Below, piece after piece: positions 9,816-19,243 of a stretch of DNA of 55,711 bases. The position numbers and the translations under genes are program-made. The stretch is from the NCBI RefSeq assembly GCF_030652515.1, contig NZ_JAUSAR010000060.1, forward strand, positions 1 through 55,711, written 5' to 3'. Source of the stretch: Aquabacterium sp. Lineage in GTDB: Bacteria > Pseudomonadota > Gammaproteobacteria > Burkholderiales > Burkholderiaceae_C. The stretch's first letter is position 1. The number at the start of each line of letters is the position of its first letter. The notes under the pieces were generated by a model. The model saw only the letters and a program-made list of their open reading frames with translations, did no database searches and was not told where the DNA came from.

Positions 9816-9959
9816 AAGAGGCTGAAACGAAAAGTTAATTAATGATTGGTGTGGAGACTCGATCGTGCAGAGAGACCCGCCTTGGCGGCGGTAAGTTCCC
9901 TGGGGACTTCCCTGAAGTCAAAAATCCAGCCAATGAGTGTACGGTCCCCCAACCCTGTC

Positions 9960-10589
9960 TCATGGGCGGGATTTCGAGCAGCGGTGACCTCGCGGTAACG
10001 CCAGTGTCAAGGTGATACCGATGCCGACCAGGGTGCCCGCCCAATGCGACATCGGGGCCGCGTTCATGTCCAGGCCGGGGCGGGGCAGCAGGGCTTGCCA
10101 GTCGGGGTTCTCCAGCCAGCATTTGGCCAGCATGCCCAGGAGCAGGGCCCAACCGTAGAGGGCGGTCCACTTGGCCGCCCGATCAGGGTTGGCTTGGGTG
10201 ATGAGGCTGGTGGCGATGATGCTCAGCCCGGCGTGCAGGACACCGGACAGGCCGTAGTAGGTGTCCAGCCGAGGGTCGAGCAGCAGAGCCAGGTGCGTGA
10301 TGGGCCAGGCCAGCAGCCAGGCCAGGGCGGCACGGGGGGGCAGCTTGAGGATCCAGCCCAGGCTGAGGATCAGGGCCAGGCCGCCCAGATTGGCCACCAG
10401 GTGGCGGGTGTTGGCATGCAGCCAGGCGCAGGTCCAGAAGTTCAGGGGGCTTTGTGGCAGGCCAGCGCTGGGGTGCAGTGCCCAGGCCTCAGGGGGCCAG
10501 TGCCCGGGCAGCAGGCCCAGCAGGGCGGGCAGGCCCAGCGCCAAGGCGACGCCGGTCCAGGCCAGAGGCCCGAGCGGGCGGGGGGTCAC
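9960..10589 (-). CDS. rrtA: Rhombosortase (rhomboid-family intramembrane serine protease)
   Basis: A 209-residue protein with six hydrophobic segments. HANTRHLVANLGG (residues ~58-70) is the rhomboid loop-1/TM2 motif, YYGLSGVLHAG carries the catalytic Ser115 in GLSG, and His119 of the same LHAG element matches the rhombosortase pattern. Rhombosortases cleave GlyGly-CTERM proteins at the inner membrane before their surface export. The GTG start at 10589 overlaps the glnE stop (GTGA), suggesting coupling; an in-frame ATG at 10631 is the alternative and would add 14 polar residues. Neither start has a clear ribosome site. No GlyGly-CTERM substrate is encoded in this window. Confidence 0.8.
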   Translation of the reverse strand: MTPRPLGPLAWTGVALALGLPALLGLLPGHWPPEAWALHPSAGLPQSPLNFWTCAWLHANTRHLVANLGGLALILSLGWILKLPPRAALAWLLAWPITHLALLLDPRLDTYYGLSGVLHAGLSIIATSLITQANPDRAAKWTALYGWALLLGMLAKCWLENPDWQALLPRPGLDMNAAPMSHWAGTLVGIGITLTLALPRGHRCSKSRP

Positions 10590-13510
10590 GTGGCGGTGGG
10601 GGTGCTGGGGCCGAGGAAGACGGCGTCCCAAAGGCGCAGGACCGCGTCACGGTGCGGCTCAATCGCGTCTTTGGCCTCGCCGGCCAGTTGCAGTGCGGAC
10701 TCGTCCAGGCGGGCCCGGTGCTGGACGCGGCGCAGCTCGCGGTAGGCCTGGCCCGCTTCGCGGCCAATGCCTGTGGCCAGCAGGCCGACCTCTTCCGCCC
10801 GCAGCAGCAGGGCGATGTTGCCGACGTTGTCCTGCAGGCCGGGGTGGGCGTGGCTGTGGGCCAGCACGAGGTATTGCACGGCGAATTCAACATCGATCAT
10901 GCCGCCGGCGCTGTGTTTGACGTCGAACTTGTCGGGTGGGCAGGTGTGGGCGGCGCGCAGGCGTTCGCGCATGGCCAGCACCTCGTCGCTGAGGGCCTGG
11001 GTATCGCGCACGGTGGACAGGATGGCGCGGCGGGTGGTTTCAAAACGGGCGGCCAGGGCCGGGTCGCCCGCGCACCAGCGTGCGCGGCTGAGGGCCTGGT
11101 GTTCCCAGGTCCAGGCGGTGTTGCTGCCGCGCTGGCGCTGGTAGTCGTCAAAGGAGTGGAAGGAGGTGACCAGCAGGCCAGCGTTGCCGTTGGGGCGCAG
11201 CGCGGTGTCGATATCGAACAGCTCGCCAGCCGAGGTGCGCAGGGTCAGCCAGTTGATGACCTTGCGGGCGAAGACCAGGTAGGCGTCGATGGGGTCGGGC
11301 GCGTCGGGGCCGGCGTCCGGTGCGGGGCGGTCCTGGGTGTCGTCGAACAGGAAGACGACGTCCAGGTCGCTGCCGTAGCCCAGCTCTTTGCCGCCCAGCT
11401 TGCCGTAGGCGATGACGGCGAAGTGCGGTTCGCGGCCGACGGCGTAGCGGGCTTGTTTGGGTGGGCGTTGTTGCAGGTGGCCCCAGGCCCATTTCAGGGT
11501 GATGTCGAGCGTGGCATCGGCCAGGGCGGAGAGGTCGTCGGCGACTTGCTCGACCGTCAACAGCTTTTCGACATCGCGCACCAGAGTGCGGAAGATTTCG
11601 GCGTGGTGGGCGCGGCGCAGGGTATCGAGCAATGATTCTTCGTCGGCCTGCCCGGCGCGCTCCCAGCCGCGGTGGCGGTCTTGCAGGTCTTGCTGGTAGG
11701 CGACGGGGTCGAAGCGGCCTTCCATCAGGCGCGGGTCGGCGAGTTCGTCGATCACGCCCGGGTGGAGCATGAGGTAGCGCATGGACCATTTGGCCAGGCC
11801 CAGCAGGCGCAGCAGGCGCTTGAGCACTTCGGGGCGTTCGGCCAGCAGGGAGAGGTAGCTGTCGCGGCGCAGCAGGGGGTTCAGCCAGTCGATGAAGCGC
11901 AGCACGGCGTCTTGGCCGAGGCAGTCTTGCGGGGTGACTTCGGAGCAGTCTTCGCTGGTGTAGGCCAGCAGGGTGGCGCGGCCAATGAGCTTGGCCAGCC
12001 TGAGCTTGGCGGTGTCGCTGAGCAGGTTGACGCGTGGCTGCGCGGCGAAGGTGCGCACGTGCGAGGCGATGGGCTCGGGCAGTTTGGCGATGAACTCTTC
12101 GCTGTCGACCGGCAGGGGCGGGCCGCCGCAGGATCGGCAGCCGCCGGGTTTGCTGCTGGGCGCGTTGCCTTCGTGCAGCAAGGCGTCGAACTCGGTGGCG
12201 ACCAGTTCCCGCACGTTGCACAGGATGTCGAGCAACTGGCAGGTGCCGCTGTTGCAGTCGGGCTTGTCTTCGCTGGGTTTGCCCAGGCCCAGGCTGGCGG
12301 CAATCCAGGCCAGATCGGCATCGTCGGTGGGCAGCAGGTGGGTTTGCTGGTCGTCCAGGTACTGGATGCGGTGCTCGACCTGGCGCAGGAAGGTGTAGGC
12401 CTGTGCGAGCTTGTCGGCAGTGGTATCGGAGATCAGGCCGCGTGCTGCCAGGCGCTTGAGGGCCTTGAGCGTGGAGCGGGTGCGGATCTCGGGGAACTGG
12501 CCGCCGCGCACCACTTGCAGCAGTTGCACGGTGAATTCGATTTCGCGGATGCCGCCGCGAGAGAGCTTGACGTCGTTGGCGCGCTCGGGGCGGCCGGCGG
12601 CACGGCGGTTGGCCTCGTCGCGGATCTTGCGGTGCAACTGGCGCAGGCCTTCGAAGATGCCGTAATCAAGATAACGGCGGAAGACGAAGGGGATCACCAC
12701 GTCGCGCAGGGCCAGTGCACGGGCGTGGCGGCTGCCTTTGGGCATGGCGGCGCGCGGCGCGACGATGCGGCTTTTGAGCCAGGCAAAGCGCTCCCATTCG
12801 CGGCCTTGCACCAGGAAATACTCTTCCAGCATGGCCAGGCTGACCACGGGTGGCCCGGAGTTGCCATTGGGGCGCAGGGCCAGGTCAACGCGGAAGACGA
12901 AACCGTCTTCGGTGGTGTCTCCGATGAGGCTGAACAGCCGCTTGGCCACGTTCGAGAAATACTCGTGGGCGCTGATCTGGCCTTTGATGCCACCATGGCC
13001 ATCGTCGATGCCGGTGGTGTGTCCATCGTCTTCGTAGACGTAGACCAGGTCGATGTCGGAGGACACATTCAACTCGCGCCCGCCCAGCTTGCCCATGCCG
13101 ATGACCCACAGGTCGATGCGCTGGCCTTGCTCGTTCAGGGGGGCGCCATGGACGGCGTCGAATTCTTCCTGGGCGCAAATCAGGGCGCGCTCCAGGGTGA
13201 CTTGCGCCAACTCGGTCATGGCGGTGGTCACGTCGGCCAGTTCACACGATTGCTCGACGTCGATGCAGGCCAGGCGTTCCAGCACCAACTGGCGGGCCAC
13301 GCGCAAGGCGGAGGGCAGGGCTCGCCCTTCGGCCAACAGGTGGTCGATCAGGACGGCGATGGTGTCTTCGGTGGGGGTGCCTGGCGCTTGCTGGGCAAAC
13401 ATGTCGCGCTCCGGGGTGTACCGGCGACGGATGCGCTGCACGAACCGCGCGTGGTCCGCTTTGGCCCGGGAAGGGGCCGGGTTGTGGGGGTTAAAGAATG
13501 TGAAGCCCAT
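10586..13510 (-). CDS. glnE: Bifunctional glutamine synthetase adenylyltransferase/deadenylase
   Basis: A 974-residue cytosolic regulator that adenylylates and deadenylylates glutamine synthetase in response to PII and glutamine. Both nucleotidyltransferase cores are visible: GGRELNVSSDIDL (about 143-155, the adenylyl-removing domain) and GKELGYGSDLDVVFLFDD (~707-725, the adenylylating domain), each with the G-S-D-x-D metal-binding motif. Length and order match the family. An oddity is a Cys-rich insert in the linker: Cys419, 424, 431 and the Cys458-x2-Cys461 pair. The ATG at 13510 gives the usual short N-terminus. It is divergent from the YhdP gene and is followed by the rhombosortase. Confidence 0.95.
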   Translation of the reverse strand: MGFTFFNPHNPAPSRAKADHARFVQRIRRRYTPERDMFAQQAPGTPTEDTIAVLIDHLLAEGRALPSALRVARQLVLERLACIDVEQSCELADVTTAMTELAQVTLERALICAQEEFDAVHGAPLNEQGQRIDLWVIGMGKLGGRELNVSSDIDLVYVYEDDGHTTGIDDGHGGIKGQISAHEYFSNVAKRLFSLIGDTTEDGFVFRVDLALRPNGNSGPPVVSLAMLEEYFLVQGREWERFAWLKSRIVAPRAAMPKGSRHARALALRDVVIPFVFRRYLDYGIFEGLRQLHRKIRDEANRRAAGRPERANDVKLSRGGIREIEFTVQLLQVVRGGQFPEIRTRSTLKALKRLAARGLISDTTADKLAQAYTFLRQVEHRIQYLDDQQTHLLPTDDADLAWIAASLGLGKPSEDKPDCNSGTCQLLDILCNVRELVATEFDALLHEGNAPSSKPGGCRSCGGPPLPVDSEEFIAKLPEPIASHVRTFAAQPRVNLLSDTAKLRLAKLIGRATLLAYTSEDCSEVTPQDCLGQDAVLRFIDWLNPLLRRDSYLSLLAERPEVLKRLLRLLGLAKWSMRYLMLHPGVIDELADPRLMEGRFDPVAYQQDLQDRHRGWERAGQADEESLLDTLRRAHHAEIFRTLVRDVEKLLTVEQVADDLSALADATLDITLKWAWGHLQQRPPKQARYAVGREPHFAVIAYGKLGGKELGYGSDLDVVFLFDDTQDRPAPDAGPDAPDPIDAYLVFARKVINWLTLRTSAGELFDIDTALRPNGNAGLLVTSFHSFDDYQRQRGSNTAWTWEHQALSRARWCAGDPALAARFETTRRAILSTVRDTQALSDEVLAMRERLRAAHTCPPDKFDVKHSAGGMIDVEFAVQYLVLAHSHAHPGLQDNVGNIALLLRAEEVGLLATGIGREAGQAYRELRRVQHRARLDESALQLAGEAKDAIEPHRDAVLRLWDAVFLGPSTPTAT

Positions 13511-13635
13511 GAGCCTAGGTGAGGGTCTGTGCTAGGGTGGTCGATTGTCGGGCCCCGCAACTGATTCCGGGATGGTAGGGCAGTTGCGTTTCACAAAATG
13601 GCGAATTTGGCCCGCTTGGACGACAGTTTTGTTTC

Positions 13636-16600
13636 ATGCCCACGATTTCTTCTGATTCTTCTGGCCATCCCGAGGTGAGCAAGGCGCGCTCGCTGCTCCG
13701 GGCGGGGCGATGGTGCTTGCTGACGCTGGCGGTGCTGCTGTTCATGGCCGCGGTTGCCTGGTGGGCTTTGTTGTTCCAAATTCTGCCCCGAATCGATTCG
13801 TGGCGTGAGGCCTTGGCCCAACAAGCCACAAAGGCACTGGGGGTGCCGGTGCGTGTGGGCGCTTTGTCGGGCCGGGCCGAGGGCTGGTCGCCCGTGCTGT
13901 CATTGAAAGAAGTGGCGCTGCTGGACGAGCGCGGCAGCGTGGCCCTGCGCCTGCCCGAGGTGACCGCGCGGATTTCGCCCAGTAGCCTGTGGCCCACGGC
14001 TTTGTGGCGCCAGGAGGTCCGGCTGGACAGGTTGGTGCTGGTGCGCCCGGAGTTGCAGGTGCGCCGGGATCTGGCCGGTGACCTGCACGTGGCGGGCTTG
14101 AAGCTGGCATCCAACGCCACGCCCACCGGCAACGGGCAGGTGCTGGACTGGGTGTTGTCCCAGCGCTTGATCCGCATCGAGCAGGGCGCTGTGCGCTGGA
14201 CCGATGAGTTGCGCCAGGCGCCCACCTTGGTGCTGCAGAAGGTGGACCTGGACCTGAGCAGCCACCCCGGCTTGGGCACGCAGGTGCACCACCTGTCCTT
14301 GTTGGCCACGCCCTTGCCGGAGTTTGGCCAGCGCTTCGAGGTCAAGGCCCGGATGACGCAGCCTTTGTGGACCTTGTCCGCCCAGGAGGCCGCTTCGTCC
14401 AAGGCGGTGGAATTGCCCTGGTGGCGGCGTTGGCTGGGCGATGCGCCCAAGACCACCGACCTGAGCAGTTGGTCGGGTAAATTGTCGGTGAACCTGCCGC
14501 ACGCGGATGTGCAGTCCTTGCGCAAGCACGTGGACCTGCCGGTTGATGTGGAGGGCGGGCGTGGCCGCATGGCGGCGGAGCTGGTCCTCAAACAAGGGCG
14601 GCCCACCAGCCTGGCGCTGGACCTGAATGTGCAGGATGTGAGCATCCGCCTTGAAAAAGGTTTGCAGCCCTTGGCATTTCGGGGCCTGAGTGGGCGCATC
14701 ACGGCCCGCAATGAGCGCACCGAATCCCATGTGGCGCTGGAGAAGCTGGCCTTCACCACCACCGAAGGGCTGGTGTGGCCGGCCAGCTCGGCCCAACTGG
14801 CATGGCGCCACGCGCCTTTGCAAGGGCAGATCAACGCCGAAGTCTGGCGCCAGACCGTGGGCGGCCAGGTGGATGCCGACCGGCTTGACCTGGGCGTGCT
14901 GGCCCGCCTGGCCGATCGTTTGCCGATCTCGACCGCCATGCGGCGCACCTTGGCGGACCTGGCCCCCGAGGGTGTGGGCCGGGAGTTGACCTGGCGCTGG
15001 GAAGGCCCGGCCGATGACCCGCGCGAGTACAGCGCGCGCGCTCAGATCAAGGGCTTTGGGTGGGCGGCCTCGGCCCAGCAGGGGCGGCCCGGCTTGGCCG
15101 AGGCCGATATTGACCTGAAGGCCGACGAGCATGGCGGCCAGGCCGCCGTGGCCATCCAGAAGGGTTGGGTCGAACTGCCAGGTGCTTTTGACGAGCCCCG
15201 CATCCCTTTGAACGCCATGGCGGCCCGCGTGAACTGGCGCATCAAGCCCGCTGACCAACCGGCCTTGCCGCCGCAGTTGCAGGTGGAGGTCAAGAAAGCC
15301 ACATTCGCCAACGACGACGCCGAAGGTGAGTTGCAAGCCACCTGGCGGACGGGGCCTGGCACCGGCGCTGGAGTGGCGGCCCGCTTTCCGGGCCACCTGG
15401 ACCTGGAGGGCAAACTGGCCTGGGGGCAGGCCAACCGGGTCTGGCGCTACCTGCCTTCGGTCATCCCTTTCCATGCTCGCGACTACGTGCGCATGGCCGT
15501 GCGCGAGGGGCGTGGCGAGAAGGTCACCTTCGAGGTCAAAGGCGACTTGGCTGGTTTTCCTTTCAAGGATGACCAGGGCGGGCGCTTCCGCGTGCATGTG
15601 CCCGCCAAGAACGTGACGCTGGACTACGTGCCCGCGGCCATGCTGGAGGCCGGTGGCGTGCCCACCCAGACCCGCTGGCCTGCGTTCACCGGGCTGGATG
15701 GCGATCTGATTTTCGAGGGCCTGCGTTTGCGCATCCAAGGCGCCAAGGCGCAATTGGGTGGCTTGGGCACGGGCAGTTTCCTGCTGCGCGATGTGGAGGG
15801 GCGGATCGAGAACCTGGAGTCTGACGATCCGCACCTGGAGATTCGTGGCCAGGGGCAAGGCCCCCTGAACGACCTGTTGCGCTACATGGCTGTGTCCCCG
15901 GTGGGGGTGTGGACGGGCAACCTCTTGCACCAAGCCGAGGGCACTGGCACCGGTAGTTTGCAACTGGCCTTGGACATCCCGCTGAACCACACGGCCAACA
16001 CCGGCTTGCGTGGCCGCGTCAGCCTGGCCGAGAAGGACCAGGCCGCTTTGCGTCTGCACCCCGGCGTCCCCCTGTTGCGGAAGGTGAGGGGGCAGGTTGA
16101 TTTCACCCAGAAGACCTTGAAGGTGTCGGCCCTGGCCAATGTGTGGGGGCAGGACGTGACCGTGGACGGCCAGCAGGACGCCACAGGCGCCCCCAAGTTC
16201 GTGGCCCAGGGCCTGATCACGGCCGAAGGGTTGCGCACCGCCAGCGAATGGCCTGCGCTGGCCCAACTGGCGCAGCGCATGACCGGGCAGACGGCGGTGA
16301 CCGTCACCGTGGCCTTGCCCAAGGTCTCCGCTGAGCACCAGGCCGCCACGGCGGCCCAGCCCGAACTTCAGGTGGTGTCCACTTTGCAAGGCCTGGCGGT
16401 GGACCTGCCCGCCCCTTTGAACAAACGCGCCGAGAGCATCTGGCCCTTGACGATGATCCACCGAAGCGATGACCCGCAGGGCCTCACCGATGCTTTGCTG
16501 GTGGAGTTGGGTGCCGCCCAGTCGGCCAATGCTGCTGGCGCGCCCTGGCTGCGGGCCGACTTCCGCCGTGACGTGAGGGGCGACCACGCCAAGGTCACCC

Positions 16601-18006
16601 GTGGGGCTTTGAGCCTGGTGCAATCCACAGCAGGTGGCGGTGCCATCGCCGTGCCTACCTTGCCGCCCAAAGGTGTGGTCGCCCAGGTCACCGTGCCCAC
16701 GCTGGACCTGGACGCCTGGCAGGGCCTGGCCCGCGTGGTGCGTTCACCTTCCAGTGACAGCATGGGGCCAGGTGAGGACTACCTGCCTGATACTTTGAGC
16801 TTGCGCACCGGCGTGCTGAACTACCAGCAGCGCAATCTGCGCAATGTGAACGTGACCTTGGCCCACCCCAACCCGGGCGTGTGGCGCGCGCAGATCGAGT
16901 CCGACCAACTGGCCGGCCAGATCGAGATGCGGCCCGAAACCTCGCCCCTGGCCAGTGGCCCGGCTGGCAGCCGCATTGTGGCGCGCCTGTCGCGCCTGTC
17001 GGTGCCAGCTGCCGAGGCCGAAGCCTTCGAGGACCAGGCGGCGCTGCAGTTGCTGACCCCTGAGACGGCGGATGTGCCGGCGCTGGACATCGTCATCGAT
17101 GAGCTGGATTGGCGCGGCCTGCCATTGGGCAAGATGGAGGTGGAGGCCATCAACCGCCTGGTGCCCGTGGCGGGCGGGGGATGGCAGCCCGAATGGCGCT
17201 TGAACAAGCTGCGCATGACCAACCCCGAAGCCCAGCTCAATGCCAGCGGCAACTGGATGGCGGTGGGCCTGGGGCCTGGCGCCAGCAGCGCCAAGCCCAA
17301 GCACAAAGCGGCCTTCAACTTCACGCTGGAGCTCAACAACAGCGGCGCTTTGCTGGGCCGACTGGGATTGCCGCAAACCTTGAAAGGCGGCAAGGGGCAG
17401 CTCACTGGCCAGATTGCCTGGATGGGCTCGCCGCTGGAGCCCAACCCCGCGACCATGACGGGCGAGTTGTCCGTGGACATCAAGGAAGGGCAGTTCCTCA
17501 AGGTCGATCCTGGCATGGCCAAGTTGCTGGGCGTGCTCAGCCTGCAATCACTGCCCAGGCGCCTGGTGCTGGACTTCCGCGATGTCTTCCAGCAAGGCTT
17601 TGCCTTTGATGCCATTGATGGCGACGTGTCCATCAAGCAAGGGGTGGCCGACACCCGCAACCTGCGCATGCGTGGTGTGCAGGCCGTGGTGATGATGGAG
17701 GGCCAGGCCGACCTGGCGCGCGAAACCCAGAACCTACACGTGTTCGTGGTGCCCGAGGTGAATGCGGGCACGGCTTCATTGGCTTACGCGGTCATCAATC
17801 CCGCGGTGGGTTTGGGCACGTTCATCGCCCAGGTGTTGTTGCGCAAGCAGGTGGCCGAGGCCAGCACCCGGCAGTTCCGCGTCACCGGCTCCTGGGCTGA
17901 TCCTCAGGTCGAGCGCGTGCAGCGATCACTGCTGGCGCCCGTGCCTGCGGCCTCTCAATCAGTCAGCCCACCGGCCGGGCTCACAGGGACGAAAAAACCT
18001 TCTTGA
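13636..18006 (+). CDS. yhdP: YhdP family protein (AsmA-like phospholipid transport)
   Basis: A 1456-residue protein anchored by one N-terminal membrane span (residues ~24-50, WCLLTLAVLLFMAAVAWWAL), followed by a very long periplasmic beta-rich region built of AsmA-type repeats that ends in the DUF3971/AsmA2 C-terminal region (RLVLDFRDVFQQGFAFDAID and following). YhdP, TamB and YdbH proteins are redundant bridges carrying phospholipids between inner and outer membranes in Gram-negatives. The size is normal for the family. The start follows a 125-base divergent gap with glnE. Its last 26 bases overlap the convergent DUF4197 gene. Confidence 0.9.
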   Translation: MPTISSDSSGHPEVSKARSLLRAGRWCLLTLAVLLFMAAVAWWALLFQILPRIDSWREALAQQATKALGVPVRVGALSGRAEGWSPVLSLKEVALLDERGSVALRLPEVTARISPSSLWPTALWRQEVRLDRLVLVRPELQVRRDLAGDLHVAGLKLASNATPTGNGQVLDWVLSQRLIRIEQGAVRWTDELRQAPTLVLQKVDLDLSSHPGLGTQVHHLSLLATPLPEFGQRFEVKARMTQPLWTLSAQEAASSKAVELPWWRRWLGDAPKTTDLSSWSGKLSVNLPHADVQSLRKHVDLPVDVEGGRGRMAAELVLKQGRPTSLALDLNVQDVSIRLEKGLQPLAFRGLSGRITARNERTESHVALEKLAFTTTEGLVWPASSAQLAWRHAPLQGQINAEVWRQTVGGQVDADRLDLGVLARLADRLPISTAMRRTLADLAPEGVGRELTWRWEGPADDPREYSARAQIKGFGWAASAQQGRPGLAEADIDLKADEHGGQAAVAIQKGWVELPGAFDEPRIPLNAMAARVNWRIKPADQPALPPQLQVEVKKATFANDDAEGELQATWRTGPGTGAGVAARFPGHLDLEGKLAWGQANRVWRYLPSVIPFHARDYVRMAVREGRGEKVTFEVKGDLAGFPFKDDQGGRFRVHVPAKNVTLDYVPAAMLEAGGVPTQTRWPAFTGLDGDLIFEGLRLRIQGAKAQLGGLGTGSFLLRDVEGRIENLESDDPHLEIRGQGQGPLNDLLRYMAVSPVGVWTGNLLHQAEGTGTGSLQLALDIPLNHTANTGLRGRVSLAEKDQAALRLHPGVPLLRKVRGQVDFTQKTLKVSALANVWGQDVTVDGQQDATGAPKFVAQGLITAEGLRTASEWPALAQLAQRMTGQTAVTVTVALPKVSAEHQAATAAQPELQVVSTLQGLAVDLPAPLNKRAESIWPLTMIHRSDDPQGLTDALLVELGAAQSANAAGAPWLRADFRRDVRGDHAKVTRGALSLVQSTAGGGAIAVPTLPPKGVVAQVTVPTLDLDAWQGLARVVRSPSSDSMGPGEDYLPDTLSLRTGVLNYQQRNLRNVNVTLAHPNPGVWRAQIESDQLAGQIEMRPETSPLASGPAGSRIVARLSRLSVPAAEAEAFEDQAALQLLTPETADVPALDIVIDELDWRGLPLGKMEVEAINRLVPVAGGGWQPEWRLNKLRMTNPEAQLNASGNWMAVGLGPGASSAKPKHKAAFNFTLELNNSGALLGRLGLPQTLKGGKGQLTGQIAWMGSPLEPNPATMTGELSVDIKEGQFLKVDPGMAKLLGVLSLQSLPRRLVLDFRDVFQQGFAFDAIDGDVSIKQGVADTRNLRMRGVQAVVMMEGQADLARETQNLHVFVVPEVNAGTASLAYAVINPAVGLGTFIAQVLLRKQVAEASTRQFRVTGSWADPQVERVQRSLLAPVPAASQSVSPPAGLTGTKKPS

Positions 18007-18688
18007 GCAAGGCGCTGCCCGTGCCCACGGGGTCTTGGCGGATGCGGCGCTCTTCTTCGCCGATCACAAAGTACAAGCCGTCCAGCGCCTTGGTGGTGAC
18101 GTGCTGCTGCACGGTGGCCGCCTGGTTGCCTTTGATCAGCCCCATGCTGCTGGCCTTGCCGGCCAGTTCGTTGTAGCGCTGCGCCAGTGACAGTTTCTCA
18201 ACCGCCTTGTTGACCAGGGGCGTGAACTGAACCCCCAATGGCGCGCGGGTTTTGGCGGCGAAAAAATCCGTCACCGCATGGTCGCCCCCCGTCAGAATCT
18301 GGCGGGCATCTTGCACCGACATGCCCTTGATGGCGTTGCGCAGCAGGGGCAGCGCCAGGCTCACCGCGTTCTCGGCCGCGTGGTTCATGGCGTTGACCAG
18401 ATCATCCAGCTGGCGGCCGCGGCCCACCGCGCGCAGCAAGGGTGCGGCTTTTTCCAGCACCTCGGGCAAAGGGATGCGGATCTTGTCATTGCCCATGAAG
18501 CCATTGACCTGGCCCAATTGCTTGACCGCGATGTCGGCGCCGCGTTCCAGCGCCGCGCGCACGGCGCCAGTGGCATCCGCCTGGCTGAAAGCCGCCGCCT
18601 GTGCGCTGGACGAAGCCAGCAGGGATAATGCGGTGCTACCAGCCAAGGCCTGGCAAGCAGACGACAATATGATTCGACGACGGTTCAT
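17981..18688 (-). CDS. DUF4197 domain-containing exported protein
   Basis: A 235-residue protein with a signal peptide (MNRRRIILSSACQALAG, cleavage near SAQA). The rest is helical and matches DUF4197, with its typical phrases RIPLPEVLEKA, AAENAVSLALPLL and TTKALDGLYFVIGEEERRIR. The function is unknown; the family occurs as a lone periplasmic protein in many Proteobacteria. The ATG at 18688 was chosen because it begins a proper signal peptide; an ATG at 18721 would add 11 residues. It converges on and overlaps the end of the YhdP gene and is divergent from the thioredoxin-like lipoprotein gene. Confidence 0.85.
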   Translation of the reverse strand: MNRRRIILSSACQALAGSTALSLLASSSAQAAAFSQADATGAVRAALERGADIAVKQLGQVNGFMGNDKIRIPLPEVLEKAAPLLRAVGRGRQLDDLVNAMNHAAENAVSLALPLLRNAIKGMSVQDARQILTGGDHAVTDFFAAKTRAPLGVQFTPLVNKAVEKLSLAQRYNELAGKASSMGLIKGNQAATVQQHVTTKALDGLYFVIGEEERRIRQDPVGTGSALLKKVFSSL

Positions 18689-18726
18689 TAAGTGATCCAC
18701 TGATACAGCTCCACTGACCAACGGCC

Positions 18727-19230
18727 ATGAATTTCAACAGACGACATCTTGCCTTGATCGCCCTGGCCGTGCCAATGTTTCTGTCCGGATGTTTTTGGGA
18801 CACCCAGGCTTCCCTGCCTGATTTGCCCTACACCCGGATCGATGGCAGCCAGCACCGCACCTCTGATTTGAAGGGCCAGGTCACCCTGATCAACTTCTGG
18901 GCCACCAGTTGCACCACCTGCGTCAAAGAGATGCCCCAACTGATCGCCACCCAGCACAAGTTCAAGGCGCAAGGCCTGCAAACCTTGGCCGTGGCCATGC
19001 AGTACGACCCGCCTGCCTACGTCATGCAGTTCGCGCAAAGTCGGCAGTTGCCATTCCAGGTGGTGATGGACCACACGGGCGACCTGGCCAAGGCCTTTGG
19101 CCCGGTGCAGTTGACACCGACCACCTTCGTGGTCAACAAGAAGGGCGAGATCGTCAAGCGTTACATTGGCGAGCCTGATTTTGATGCCCTGCACACGCTG
19201 CTGGGCCAACTGCTGGCCGAGCCCGCCTGA
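18727..19230 (+). CDS. TlpA-like thioredoxin-fold lipoprotein
   Basis: A 167-residue lipoprotein (lipobox FLSGC, Cys22) with a thioredoxin fold of the AhpC/TSA-TlpA type. VTLINFWATSCTTC puts the redox pair at Cys62-x2-Cys65, and the cis-Pro loop lies in VQLTPTTFVVNKKGEIV. It most likely reduces disulfides in the periplasm, for example in cytochrome c maturation or copper protein assembly, but the substrate is not indicated by the neighbours. The start is 38 bases from the divergent DUF4197 start, and the following gene is convergent. Confidence 0.88.
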   Translation: MNFNRRHLALIALAVPMFLSGCFWDTQASLPDLPYTRIDGSQHRTSDLKGQVTLINFWATSCTTCVKEMPQLIATQHKFKAQGLQTLAVAMQYDPPAYVMQFAQSRQLPFQVVMDHTGDLAKAFGPVQLTPTTFVVNKKGEIVKRYIGEPDFDALHTLLGQLLAEPA

Positions 19231-19243
19231 TACCCCGCACACA

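Noticed and set aside
11672..13522. Plus-strand open frame of 616 codons opposite glnE
   Set aside because: Shadow frame with no motif; glnE on the minus strand is complete and has both catalytic cores.
13900..16623. Minus-strand open frame of 907 codons within the YhdP gene
   Set aside because: Gly/His/Gln-rich shadow of a high-GC gene; the plus strand has the membrane anchor and conserved C-terminal domain.
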